64,000 nucleotides of DNA, taken from contig CM049310.1 in assembly GCA_026874595.1 (NCBI GenBank), positions 23,846,058 to 23,910,057 on the forward strand. Direction: 5' to 3'. The position numbers and the translations under genes are program-made. The DNA is from Sipunculus nudus (taxonomy: Eukaryota > Annelida > Sipuncula > Golfingiida > Sipunculidae). Under the pieces are notes generated by a model, which was given only the letters and a program-made list of their open reading frames with translations, did no database searches and was not told where the DNA came from. Position 1 is the first letter of the stretch. Every line of letters starts with the position of its first letter. Below, piece after piece: positions 46,527 to 59,800 of this stretch.

Positions 46527-49500
46527 GTATGTATTATTCTTCATGTCAATAGTAATGAAAACTATACGTTCCTGTAAATATAACGAATGTTATAAATGCA
46601 TGGATGAATACAGTGACATGTACAAATACATGTACATGCTTGACATGTTACTGGGAACGATTTAGGATGGGAATTCCCTTGTTTCCGCTCGCATGGAAAG
46701 AAATTAATTATTATGTAAACCTTTTTTATGAAGCTAGTGTGACCTAAATCAGAATTTTACTATTGTACTATAATTGTACTATTGTTAACTTCAATTATGA
46801 TGACAAGGTTTAAAAAAAAAGAAAAAAATCGATAACTTCGAAATGTTGATCTTAGAGCCTTTTTGCAACAATAAAATATATCCCCTGTATTCAAAATATT
46901 AATATTAATTTTCTCTCTAATATCCTTTGAATGCGTCCTCTTATTTTGCAGTTATCTGTATCATTAGGAAGGTTGTGAGAGCACACTCACACGTCAACCA
47001 TCATCCAGATATCTTTTTCATGAGCCGCCGTAATCAGGTCCCGGAAGTCCTGCTCTGTCCCCCAGTGAGGCTCAAACTCATAGATATTCTTTGCCCAGTA
47101 ACCATGGTAACCGCCTGGTGTGTTCAGAACGATCGGCGAAATGTAGACTGCATTAGCACCTTTTATCAAAGAGAATAATAAAAAAAGTGAACAGTGCTGT
47201 TATGTTACTATGTTAGTGAATTGTTCAGGTGCTTTTAAAACAGTATGGATCACACAGCCCAGCAGAAGATGAAGTTCGGCTCAAATAACTCTTCAGATAT
47301 GTTTTCCAAGGAGAAACTTTTAATCATTGAGCTGTTCATTGTTAACATAAAAAAAACTGATGGGTTAATTATTACGTTTCAATGGCCATCTGATGTGAAA
47401 ATTATCGGAACTCTAAAGAAAAGTTAATTTATAAACTTTGACACATCAGATGATACGTCAAGACCACGCCGGTCAGTACCCAACTATTCATGTGTTGATC
47501 AAAAGATCGTCGAAGGTTTAAAATCAACATCTTGACTGAGCTTTGTGTAAGAACAGAGTCTATTCTTAGTTAACAGCCAAAACGGCGGTTAGAGGAGGCA
47601 TTTTTTTCCTAAATTGCCATCGCAGAACTTGCCCTGAACGCCCATCGAATCCGATTTTGTATTGACGGAAGACGGAATCTGAACAGACATCTTAACGGAC
47701 TCTGGAACAATCAAATTAAAGGTGAAATCCTAGATCAGACAGAAGCATGGTTTGAACGGAAGAAAGAAAGGACAATTCATTGCTCCTGTTTACTTTGACA
47801 TTTTTTCTCGTTTTCTTTGACATTTGTATTAAACACTATTCAAACATGTCGTCGACAAGGTAAAACGAGGAACATGGATTCTATTTAGAGTACAGAATCG
47901 TGCCTTTACATGGTTGTTTTATGTTTTGTCCTTTACAATATTGCGACAATTAAGTCTATAAGTCTATAAAGTCTATTAAGTATGACTTTAAGAGGTGACC
48001 AGCTGATTGGGGGGGGGGGGGGGGGGCACGTACAAACATTTTACCCCTATCATTTCTCTTCATTTTAAAAGTTCTATACCTCTTCTTGCATGAATTTCAA
48101 GAAGATAGGTGCCATAAATTTCCCCTTTTCCAGTTTATGAAGGATCAATTTACCAAAGATATCATACCATTATCTAAAACAATTAGGTCCCTAACCCATC
48201 CTTACAATTCATTTTCTTTTATTAAGAAAAGAATATTACATTTTTATGTAAATTTACCCGATGAATTTTATGCTAATACAGCACTTTTGAACAAAAGCAC
48301 CGCAGTTACTTGCCGACTCGATAAAACATAGTAAAAAGGCCTCCCCGGTCTAAAGGCTATTCGTAAGAAAAAGTGGTCTATTCTCCCCATATTTCTGAGT
48401 AAGGAATCCTACATATGCGGGTTTGTCTGGGAGCGTATAACTTAATTAATTATAGTAAGTGCCAGACTGTTTGAATGAATGCTATCAGATTTTCCACCCT
48501 TGACGGGTTCCTGCATGGGCGATGGCCGCTGATGTGGAAAACGAATACCTTCTTATGGGATAGATAATAAACTACCTTCCACGATTTCGGACTTGACATT
48601 CATCAAGGGACAAGATCCAAAATACAAAGTTTACTAAATATAAGGATAAGACATATGTTATTATTATAAACTGAAAAAAACCACCTACACAGTACACCAA
48701 TTTTGCAAGGAAAAATAGTGTGTAACGGGCATAATAAAACTAAAAAAATGACATACACGACGTTATCCCCATGGTTCAAATGTACAGAATGAGCCGATGC
48801 CAAAATGTTAAGGTACGGATCAAAAATTAATCGGGGTAACATTTGATCATTTTCATAAGTAAATTCAAATCATATAAATTATATGTCTATGACGAGCTTT
48901 TACCTTATATTTATTCCAGAACATAACCATAACTTTCAGTTGAACCAGTAAAGATAATGTATTTCTGGATTATTCTAAACTCCGTGCAAAATAAACCTTG
49001 AATCCAGAGGACTCGATAATTACATATGTCTTATGGTCTCATGACGTTCCTCAAGAACAGTACACAATGCATCCAACGGGCCATAAACCTATCATTTAAA
49101 AGCAAAGATTCTCAATTCACTGCATGAAGTAGAAAACCTCAAAATCTTTTACAGAATCAAAAATTTTGAAGAAGCATCTGTTGGAAAACTTGTTAACTTG
49201 GAAAAAAAACTCATATGAGTCTCTTACAAGGACACAAGATGGCGCTTAACTTCTCGGCACCACTTTCAAGCCCACAAACTGTTCCTTTCCAATAAATTTA
49301 TAGCGTTTCATACATTTATCAGTTAAAAATAACTATCATTTAGCGTGAACATAAAAATTATGTCCTTTTTATATAGTTTTACAATATTGGAATTTAGCAT
49401 TAATTATAAACTCGAGAAAAGACATCAAAATTGTCTAAAGTTTTATGCAAACATTCATAGTGCTAACATTAAATTTCTGTCACAAGTAAACGAGAAGGCT

Positions 49501-50801
49501 CCGGACCTTTGCTGCTGGATTATTCTAGTGTTAAACTACTAGTAAAAACCTCCTTCACCCAAAAATATATCACTAATGTTATATGATTAACTTTCAAAGT
49601 ATATTCTGCACAAAGAACTAGGTCAGCTGAACCAGATCCTATAGCTGACCTAGAGCCAGTCATAATAAATATATTAGGCCAAAAAAAATTTAAGGTATGG
49701 TTCTCAGGCACCGCCCGCATCAATTTTAAACCCCCGCATCAAAACTTTTTATTTTGATTTTCAATAAAAATTTTCCAATTTTGAGCTGCTGCTGCTCCGA
49801 AATTTCTTTCAAGAAGATAAAACCATACGATTTCCTTTGTTTTGTAGTGCTTTTACTTATTTAGCAAAATAAAACTGTTATTTTCTTGCTTTACCCTTAT
49901 CATTTGACATTTTTATCGAAACATACCAAAAAATTTAAAATAAAAAAAGCGCCCGCCCGCATTGATTTCTGAAAAAAAGTGCCTGAGAACCATACCTTTT
50001 TTTTATTTTGGCCTTATCGCAGACTGAGAACAGGCGTAAATTAAGGACGTATCTCTAAACTTCTCTATCTGTTTATTTCAGAATGCACAGTTCATTCGAG
50101 TCTTTCTTTGTATACACATGTTTGTGTATATTGTCCAATCTCTGTTGGACAATTTTTTTGTAGACATGTTTGTATTAACTGACCGAGTCCCTTTATATAG
50201 TCAAGTCTCTGTTGGACAGCTTTTCTTGTAAACATGATTGTATTTAATGACCTCCCCCCTTTATATTGTCCAATCTATGTTGGACAACTTTTTTGTAGAC
50301 ATGTTTGTATTTACTGACCTAGCCCCTTTATACAACCCAGTCTGTGTTGGACACCTTTTCTTGTAGACATATTTGTATTTACTACCCTAGCGCCTTTAGG
50401 CCAAAATAAAAAAAAGGTATGGTTCTCAGGCACTTTTTTTTCAGAAATCAATGCGGGCGGGCGCTTTTTTTATTTTAAATTTTTTGGTATGTTTCGATAA
50501 AAATGTCAAATGATAAGGGTAAAGCAAGAAAATAACAGTTTTATTTTGCTAAATAAGTAAAAGCACTACAAAACAAAGGAAATCGTATGGTTTTATCTTC
50601 TTGAAAGAAATTTCGGAGCAGCAGCAGCTCAAAATTGGAAAATTTTTATTGAAAATCAAAATAAAAAGTTTTGATGCGGGGGTTTAAAATTGATGCGGGC
50701 GGTGCCTGAGAACCATACCTTAAATTTTTTTTGGCCTTATATAAAGTCCAGTCTCTGTTGGACACTTTCATTGTTGATTTTTTTCTATTTACTGACCTAG
50801 C

Positions 50802-50875
<74 letters not shown>

Positions 50876-53800
50876 CAGTCTCTGTTGGACACCTTTACCC
50901 TTGCACACATGCTTGTAGTTACTGACCTAGCTCCTTTATATAACCCTGTCTCTCTTTTGGAAATCTTTACTTTTAGACTTATTTGTATTTACTGACCTAG
51001 CCCCTTAATATCACCCAGCCTCTGCTGGACACATTTTCTTTTAGACATGTTTGCAAGTATATACAGACCTATCCCCTTTATATATTTCAGTCTCTGTTGG
51101 ACACCTTTTCTTGTAGACATGATTGTATATACAGACCTAGCCCCTTTATATAGTCCAGTCTCTGTTGGACACCTCTGAAGGTCCCACCACACCAACTTCG
51201 GAGGTCCACACAGGGCTCGGCAGGTGTCGCGCCTTCACGACTGAACCGGTCCGTCAGGATCTGAATATACAGAAGGCTTAGATCAGTGTATTCAGATCGG
51301 GGGTTTTATTTCGTTATCTATGGTTGACTGTCACCTAATGTAATTATTTGTCATAACGGCGTTAATATAAAGAAAAGCACTTATACAACTCAATTATATG
51401 ATATCAGCAATTTTTTGACAAAGCATTAACCGATTTGTGTGAAATAGACCATATACAGAGTGTTTTGTCCAAAATATTTAGCCTGGTCTCTCTGTTCATT
51501 TGAGAAAAACAGGGGGAAAACAATGATAAGAAACAACCGAAAAAAAATTTGCACTGGATTGCGAGTTGGATCGTTATTGCTCAGCAGAAACGTCATGTGA
51601 AGAAAAAACGGGTGGAGTACAGGGACACACATACACACATATTCACGGTTAATCCACCAATGCGTCATAAACACTTGCATTAAGGAGTTGACAATATTTC
51701 TAAACACGACCCTGCCATCAAACTGCTTTATTTAGCTATAAATATTTTTTTATATTTTTAACATCAAGACATTGTTAAGCACAGAGGAATAGACACGTTT
51801 AAATTTACCACAGTAACAGAGTTCTGTGCTAAATCATTCTGTATAATCAGTTAATTTGATTTAGACTCTTTCCTTTTAATTAAGGTAGACACGTATACAA
51901 ATGACCTTTTACTGGATATACTTGAATAAAGTTTTTGTACTAGATCAACATTAAATCAAATTTCTCCATGAACACCTGGATTTAATTAAGTCTTGCGGAG
52001 CGTCAGTTGTCGGAGGGTAAAAATTTGCAACTGCTGATAATTGTAATGTTAAACTGGTTTCCTTGTTCAATCTATATTTGTTTGACAGAGAGCGACGAGG
52101 ACATAATATCACTGGGGAACCAGTCTATGTGTTACCAGAGAGCGTTTTCGATACCAGATAAGACAACAGGTGATCCCATCATGCTTCCTGAGTTTCGTAC
52201 TGTGGTGGCGCGTGAGTCTATTGTTCGTCACACTTCATATCCGTGATTCAGATTTCAAATAATGTCAAGTACTTCGGTTAAGTATTTATCTTTCCTTTAT
52301 CTATCAATCCCTGTCAACAAGTATTCTTCTGTGTCAAACAATGGGGTCTTCTTGTCAACCTTTATATGTGGCTATGATCGATCTGCAGAACACACGTGTG
52401 TGATACTAAACTTCAACTGCTTCGTCTCATATATAAATATCTTTAGAAGATAAGGTGATTTCATACGCTGAGGTACAATAAGGTTATATTAATATCATAA
52501 TATCATAATATCATACAGTGCATCCCGCCAGATACAAGTCTTACGCCAGGGGCGCGTAGATGTGTTTAGAAGGGGGGGGGGGGTAGGTCTTTAAAAATAA
52601 TATTTAATTCAAAGATTATTATTATTATTATTATTATCTGTATAATTAATATGCAGTTGGGTTATTTTTTCAAGACTAAGGTTAACCTGCTTCCGTTCTT
52701 ATTTGGCCTTCGAAATTCGGCACACGAATCGGTGGTGCGCTCTTGTAGGACAAGTTTGTTTTATTTTGCGGGATTATGTCCAATTAAGCTCCATCATTAA
52801 TAATTTTTATATTTACCCAAATGGTGCCCTTATTTCTTTTGTGTTTTAAGGTCCTCCACGCCTGTCACGTTTTTTTTCAGGAGTTCTTTTGGGGATTTTT
52901 CTGCATTTTTGAACTCATTGGCTACAGAGCGTTTTGTGCAATTCTCGGTCACAGGTCCACTCTTATCCTCACTGAGTCCATGCAATACTTCCCTCAACAA
53001 GAAGTTAATCTTTTTAATTCAAAACAAAGACCACATGACTCCGTTTTCAATGGGAGGGCCTATTAGTTTAGTTAACACTACGACCATTTTCACGAACACC
53101 GTTTGAATTTTTAAGGGTTTACAGGTATATTGATTTCAGAAAGATTGTTCAAAACCCTACAACTTTAACTCTAGGGTGGATTCACACATATTTTTTAGGA
53201 TCTGCAACCTCTAGGGACTTTGAAACATGAAAATATATTGCAAGTACATTTTAAAACTGATAGAAATTCTATATTCACAAACTCTGTTTTGTAGTGCCTA
53301 AAATCCTCCATCACGATCGCCATGATCAGTCATGTGTTAAAGTGTACACTTTTCATGTATAAACACTGTCACGCTTCAGTGACCTGGTTTCATCTGGCGA
53401 GTGGCAGAACAAATAAATACGAATGGGCGGCTTCTAAAAGGGGACAAAGGAATTCTTCTTTGTCATAATAGTATTTAAGAAACAAATGTATTATGTTGAT
53501 TCTGATTACCTCCAAAATTTAATGGATTTTTCATACGTTTTTACGCTAACCCTCGACTCACGTTAATGCTGACCAACCAAGGCTGAAGTTATTTCTTTGC
53601 CATGAACTTCCACCGAAAGATGTAAACATGCCGTTTATCTAGGGGCATCATCAGTTTCCGATCAACCTGATGAAAGTCAACAAAGCTGAGGACAAGCATT
53701 TAATACTTTAGGAGTCTATTTGTCTGGTCCTGTCTTTCCACATTGGCAGCTTTTAGTTGCATTTTAACGTTCAAGAGCCTTCAATGACATATAAATGTAT

Positions 53801-56800
53801 TTGTCATTATACCCAAGACTGCCATCATTTGACATCTAAAAACATCATTTCTCGTGATCCTTGACCTGAAGGTTATTACTCAACTTGATGTTCCATAACT
53901 TTCACTTTTCTATATACAGTCACATAAATTCTTCAAATTATATCGGAGTATAGATGGTTTATATATACAGTCGCCATCACTCCGGCAATGATGATGTCGT
54001 GCCCATGAAGTGTATCAGAAGGAAAAACATTCTCACGCAAAATTCGTATGCCATATATATGCCTCACGTCTACTTCCTTGGCTGACCCAATGGGCAAGGG
54101 CTATCCAGAAGCCAAACGTATCCATTAAATAAATCATATGTTAGAAAAATTTTCATTACAACACTTCCTTTCAAAAACAGACCAGAAACAATAACCATTG
54201 GTCTCTGACATATTAACAAGAATTAGATGACAGTAAACTTGTAATATTAATTAAATAAAAAAAAAAAACACTGTGCCATGCAGTATCCATTGATATCTGA
54301 TGTACCACGAATATTCTGAAGAATATGAATTAAAATTGATGCATCTTGGAAGCAGGGTAAGGAAAATGGTAGGGATTGCTCTAAGAGCCGGTAGGCACCA
54401 CAAAATCGGTATGCTAACGCTCTAATCGGTAGAGTCGGCATGTATGTATACAGTCTGCCGTTTGTCTCAATTTGATAATTTGTATCGTCTCTTGTATATC
54501 CCTTTGTTTCTCACTCCGCTAGATGGCCTGCTACGTTTAAACCAAAAGCAGGAAACCCGATCACGTGAACATTATTCTTATAATCTTAAGTGCCTATGAC
54601 CTCACCGTGCCTGATGACGTGATGGTTACACTATACTCCCGTTTCAGAGGCGTCATAATGACGATTTCATTACGTCATCAACAGCATATGAAAGTTTAAT
54701 TGTACCCTTTTGTCAACTAAATAGCACCAAAAGTTCTAAATTTCTTATTTGTAAATACAAAATTCTGTAGCAGAGCCTTTTTGTGATGAAGCGATTAAAC
54801 TTTAGGCAGCTTAATGTATTTTGAAGATGTTCTATGGAGGAACAATTGGACAACAGATGAAAAACGAGGAAATGTGGTTAGATCCAAATCCGCATTTTAA
54901 TCCTTTCACAAAAGTTCATATAAATTCATTGAGAACTTTGTGAGATATAGCTTTGATAAACACACACGGACCACGCTGACCACATCACCATCGTCGACGG
55001 GTATTCAGCTTTTGAACCCAGTATTCAATGACAACAGACGCAATCATGACAAATATTTTACAATTATTATTTAAAGCTCCCCCAAAAGACGCGGAAGCAT
55101 CACCGTTTATCAATTTTTGCGATTTATGTATTCATAAAGTATTTAAGTATAGATACTTTAAGAGTAATGAATATGAATTAAAGATACTACAAAAGACATT
55201 ACCACAATACAATACGTGGTTGTCGTAGAGGCGTGCAGACGTGTTTCTTAAGTGCGGCACACTGCCGGCCAGTCGTTGTTATTAACTTTTGCACCAGCTT
55301 GTTTCACAATTGAACAAATTTAGTTCCTTGTTATATTCGCTGGTTCCTACATGATGTCATGAAATGAATCTTGAATCAAGCACTAAAAGGACAAGAACAA
55401 GTTCTTCAGACTCTGACGGTACTATTCACCCGAATCCTAAACAGGGCAAGATAAACATGGAGGAAATCAGTGAAGTGGCAGGTAACACGCTGCTTTTCTG
55501 AAATAAAAAGTCTAAAAGGCGAGATAAAATCACTGAAGGATGATTTCAACGTTTGTCTTAGTGAGTCAATTGAAAGAATGCGCAAAGATATAACCCAAAT
55601 AATAGACATCGAAATCGGTATCCTGACAAGGAGAATCGATGACTTAGATAGCAGAATGTCTGTGATATAGGAAAATCCGCTCACAAGAGAGGAAGCAAGC
55701 CGTTTGATCCTGATGTCACTGTGGTAGCTAGTAGAGTGGTGCAAAATGATAATGAAGACCCTAAAAATCTTGCAGAGAGAATTATTCAGGAAGGTGTTGG
55801 TCTGGATGATATACCTATGGTTAGGGCACTTAGACTCGGCTCTAAAAAAAGGAAGACCGGGTTTACTTAAAATTAAGCTAGCAAAAGAAGGTGACAAAAT
55901 AAAAGTTCTGCGCAATAAAACAAAATCTCGAAAACTCTGGTCTTTATAAGCGTGTGTTTCTGAAGTCCATCCAGACGCATGCCGAACGGCTAATCAAGCT
56001 CAACTTTAGAACTATTCTGAGTGAACTTCCAAATGGTGGCCAATACAGAATAACCGGTAAGAGTAAGCTGGTTCACGCTAGTATATTGGAAAATCAACAT
56101 CATGGAACCACTGGGTATCGGGGGCCAGGTGATAATAACAAAACAACAGACAAGCAAATATTACAAAGGGTCTCAGTACGGTCGCAAGGCCAGATGTCTA
56201 CAGCTGGCTCTCAAGTGCTGCCCAATATGAAAGCATAAGCGCCCTCGTGATGCACGCTCATCCTACCGGAGTCAATATCCCTTCGTTACCGCCACCTCAT
56301 ACTTTGGTAACCACCGGACTTACAATAGCCCAGAGCCCTCCGCTGGTCAGTGGATCCTAACTGACCACCCCCGCACCGACAAACCTCCAAGCGGCAATTA
56401 CCCCTCAGATGTTTGTGCCCAGCTGTGCCACGATTACTGTACACACCCATTAGGGGAATACCCAACTCTCGTGTGACCAGGCCGATTTGCTCACGATGTG
56501 CGTTTGGAATGTGAACGGATGGACTACGAACAATGCAAAATCAATTAGCAAATTCTGCTGAAATTGAACATTGATATTATAGTAAATGTGAAACTCATTT
56601 AAAAAAAATAACGATACTATTGAGCTTGATAATTATGTTTGGTATGGCCACAATCGAAATATGCTCCATGTAAACGCGAAAAAAGGTTCAGGTGGAGTTG
56701 GTATATTTGTTCGACGAGGTCTACATGTAATTCAGATAGTAACATTCAGATAGTTGACAGGACCAAAGACGTATATTAGGGATACAGTAAGTACATAGAT

Positions 56801-59800
56801 TCACAGACTGTCATATTGTTGTTTATGTTTGTTATCTTCCACCTGAACAGTCACCGTGGGGCAGGGATAGTGATTCTTTTTTCGCTCATCTAACCCAGTC
56901 AGTTTACTCTTGTTCTGATGTTGACCATGTCTTTATACTTGGAGATTTTAATGCTCCTTTAGGTATACTACAAGACACTGTTCCTGAGGCGGGAAATTTA
57001 GAACCAAGAGAAATTTTAGATGAAACTCATGGTTAAAGCCTAACTGAATTCATTAAAGAAAATATGCTTTGTGTACTTAATGGTAGAATAGACAGACACT
57101 TGAATGATTTCACCTCAGTCACCGGCAGGGGAAAATCAGTAGTTGATTTTATAATAACTCGGCATGATACCCTCGAAAAATGTACTGATTTCAGGATACT
57201 TCATGGTATTGACGTCATTGATGAGTTTAAAACTACAAAGTATGATCGAGGGACATTGTAAAGTACCAGATCATGCGATACTCATTGTTTCAGTCAGATT
57301 AACACACAGCACTGACTTTGTTTCATCTGACACTGGAACAGAAATTTATCGTATAATGCAACTTGAGGCACCGAACTACCCTATTCCTTCTTTAAAAAAT
57401 GTATCAATTTCAACGACATCCCTAAAAGTATTTTAAACAACGAACCTTTTGTCAACAAAGCTCAGGCTTTCTTTGAAAATAATCGTGACCTTTATGAAAA
57501 TGTTGAAATAGACCTGTGTTACACACAATTTTGTAGCATTATATATGAAGAAATACACGACCGTTTGCCCTCCAAATCAAATAGGGCACGGAACAAGTGT
57601 GGGCTTATCAGGCGTAAAATAAGTGTGAAGCCGTATTGGGACGATAAACTCGCAGAGGCCTGTGTTAATATGCGGAACAAAGAAATAATTTGAAGAATTA
57701 TGTAAGAAAAGATTTACATAATATTGTCCTAAGACAAGAATTTATTCAGGCAAGGCGTCGTTTCGATAAAATGTTAAGGTGTAAAGAAAGAGTGTTACCG
57801 CAGAAAAAAAAATTGGCTGAAATTGAGAATGCGGCAAAAACAAATCAAAAACAATTTTGACGTTTGGTCAATCGTTTTGGTTCCCAAAAAAAGGTCCAGG
57901 ATACCACTATCGGTTAGAAATAACGGTGTTCTGGTGTATAATTTGACGACTGTAAGGTACTGTTGGGGAAAAGAATTCTTAAAATTATACCAACAGACTG
58001 AGCTGTCGGATTTGGCAAAACGCTTTAATGAAAACATAAATCTTATTATTTTCAGCGAAGAAAATAAAATGAGGCTCCCTCACTATGAAAGTGATATTAT
58101 GCTTAACTGTGATATTTCTTTTAATGAAATCGAATCCATCGTTAAACACCTAAAAAATAGGAAAAGTTTTGGAATCGATTCTATACCAAACGAAGTTCTA
58201 AGAAGTCACAATGTCATGTTAATGATGTATAGACGATTTACTCTTTGTTTCAACAAAGGTACGATGCCTGCCTGTTGGAATGAATCACTTATTGCCCCTA
58301 TCTTGAAAAAAGGGAAGGATCGCCATGTGCCTCTGAGTTACAGAGGCATCTCATTACTATCCTGTGTAGGGAACGTTTATAGCGCATTAATTGAACGACG
58401 AATATCCTCGTATTGTGATTCTTTGGGGTTAATAGCTGAAGAGCAAAATGGGTTTCGAAGGGGTCGGACATGTGTTGAACACATTTTTATTCTTACAAGC
58501 ATTGTGACCAATTACATTAATATGGGCAAAGATGTATTTGTTGCCCTGATCGACATGGTAAAGGCCTTTGACAAAATAAATCGATACCTCCTCCTTTACC
58601 GGTTGCTAGAGCTAAATATTGATGGTAAACTATATTATACATTGAAGTCTATGTATGAGAATAACAAAACACAGGTAAGAATTACTCCAGATCTGCTCAC
58701 GGATGAATTTGCAGTCTGTTCTGCAGGGTGATCCCCTGTCACCTACAATATTTAATATATACCTGAATGAGTTGGTACGAGTTATCAATTCGCTCAACAT
58801 GGGGATTACTTGTGGCTTTACTAGAATAAGTATATTACTGTACGCTGATGACATTTCTCTAGTGACACCGACTGCCAGTGCCCTACAATGTATGCTCTCG
58901 AACTTTGACTCGTGGTTTAAGTTATGGCAACTACATCCGAATCCGATTAAAAGTATTGTTATCCATTTCCGTGATCGTAAAAAATCGCTTACTCCTTCCA
59001 AATTTAATTTAAACGGGTCGAATTAAAAGTTGTCAAGGAGTATAAATATTTAGGATTTTATCTTTCGGAGCATATGGATTATGAAACCGGACATGATTTA
59101 TCAGACGCTTGTTAAAGAGCACTTGGAAATATAATTTCAAATTTTAAATATTTCAAAAAGTTCCTTATAATTCTTATACTAAACTTTATCACAGTGCCGT
59201 AGTACCAGTGCTTGATTATGCTTGTGAGGTATGGGGTCACTGTCAATCCCCGACCATTGACAAAGGCTATAAGGTATTTTCTAGGAGTTCATAAATTATG
59301 GCCCATTCTAGGTTTAACTGGGGATATGGGTTGGATCCCAAGTTTAGAAAGGCGCCAGATGAAAATACTGAAATTTTGGAATAAGCTCTTAAAATGGACG
59401 AAGGAAGGCTTATAAAACAAATTTTTAACTTGGACCGGGAGTTAAGATATAACAAATGGGCAGCTAAAGTAGAAGAAATTCTAGAAATAGCGAACATATC
59501 GCATTTATTTGCTCAGGGATTAGTGTGTCCTATTGAAAATGTTGGCAAAATATTACGAGAATTCTACGAATCTAAGTGGCTAGAAGAAATGAAACTAAAG
59601 CCAAAGTTAAGAACATATGCACTACTAAAATCTTCATTCTGTACCGAACCTTATGTCATTCATTATTTAACGCGAGAAAAGAGGTCCTTAATGGCACAGC
59701 TTAGATGTGGAATCTTACCGTTAGAAATTGAAGTTGGGAGGTTTAAAAATATTCGAGACGCAATCACAGTTAAATTTAGAAAATTAAAACCCGAGGAAAG

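Larger units (their letters stand above)
50120..51175 (-). repeat. Minisatellite made of amylase exon 2/intron 2 junction copies
   Basis: About ten units of 67-72 bp. The tctgttggac landmark (or variants) ends at 50150, 50218, 50285, 50352, 50764, 50893, 50965, 51032, 51104 and 51172. Each unit (minus strand) holds the last 37 bases of exon 2, a splice-donor copy and about 31 bases of intron. MITE copy 2 (50399-50736) and a TA expansion (50806-50872) interrupt the array. Confidence 0.9.

Noticed and set aside
38412-50925. Frames with long Ile-Tyr runs (38412-38621, 44316-44693, 46255-46665, 50731-50925)
   Set aside because: They are translations of TA microsatellites joined to intron or exon shadows.
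50989-51195. A 68-codon minus-strand frame with GVQQRLKYIKG as a separate exon or peptide
   Set aside because: It runs in a different frame from exon 2 and simply reads minisatellite units. Only the first unit is part of the real exon.
52007-52246. 79-codon plus-strand frame with TESDEDIISLGNQ
   Set aside because: Lies in amylase intron 1, has no family match and no supporting splice context. Left as unannotated.
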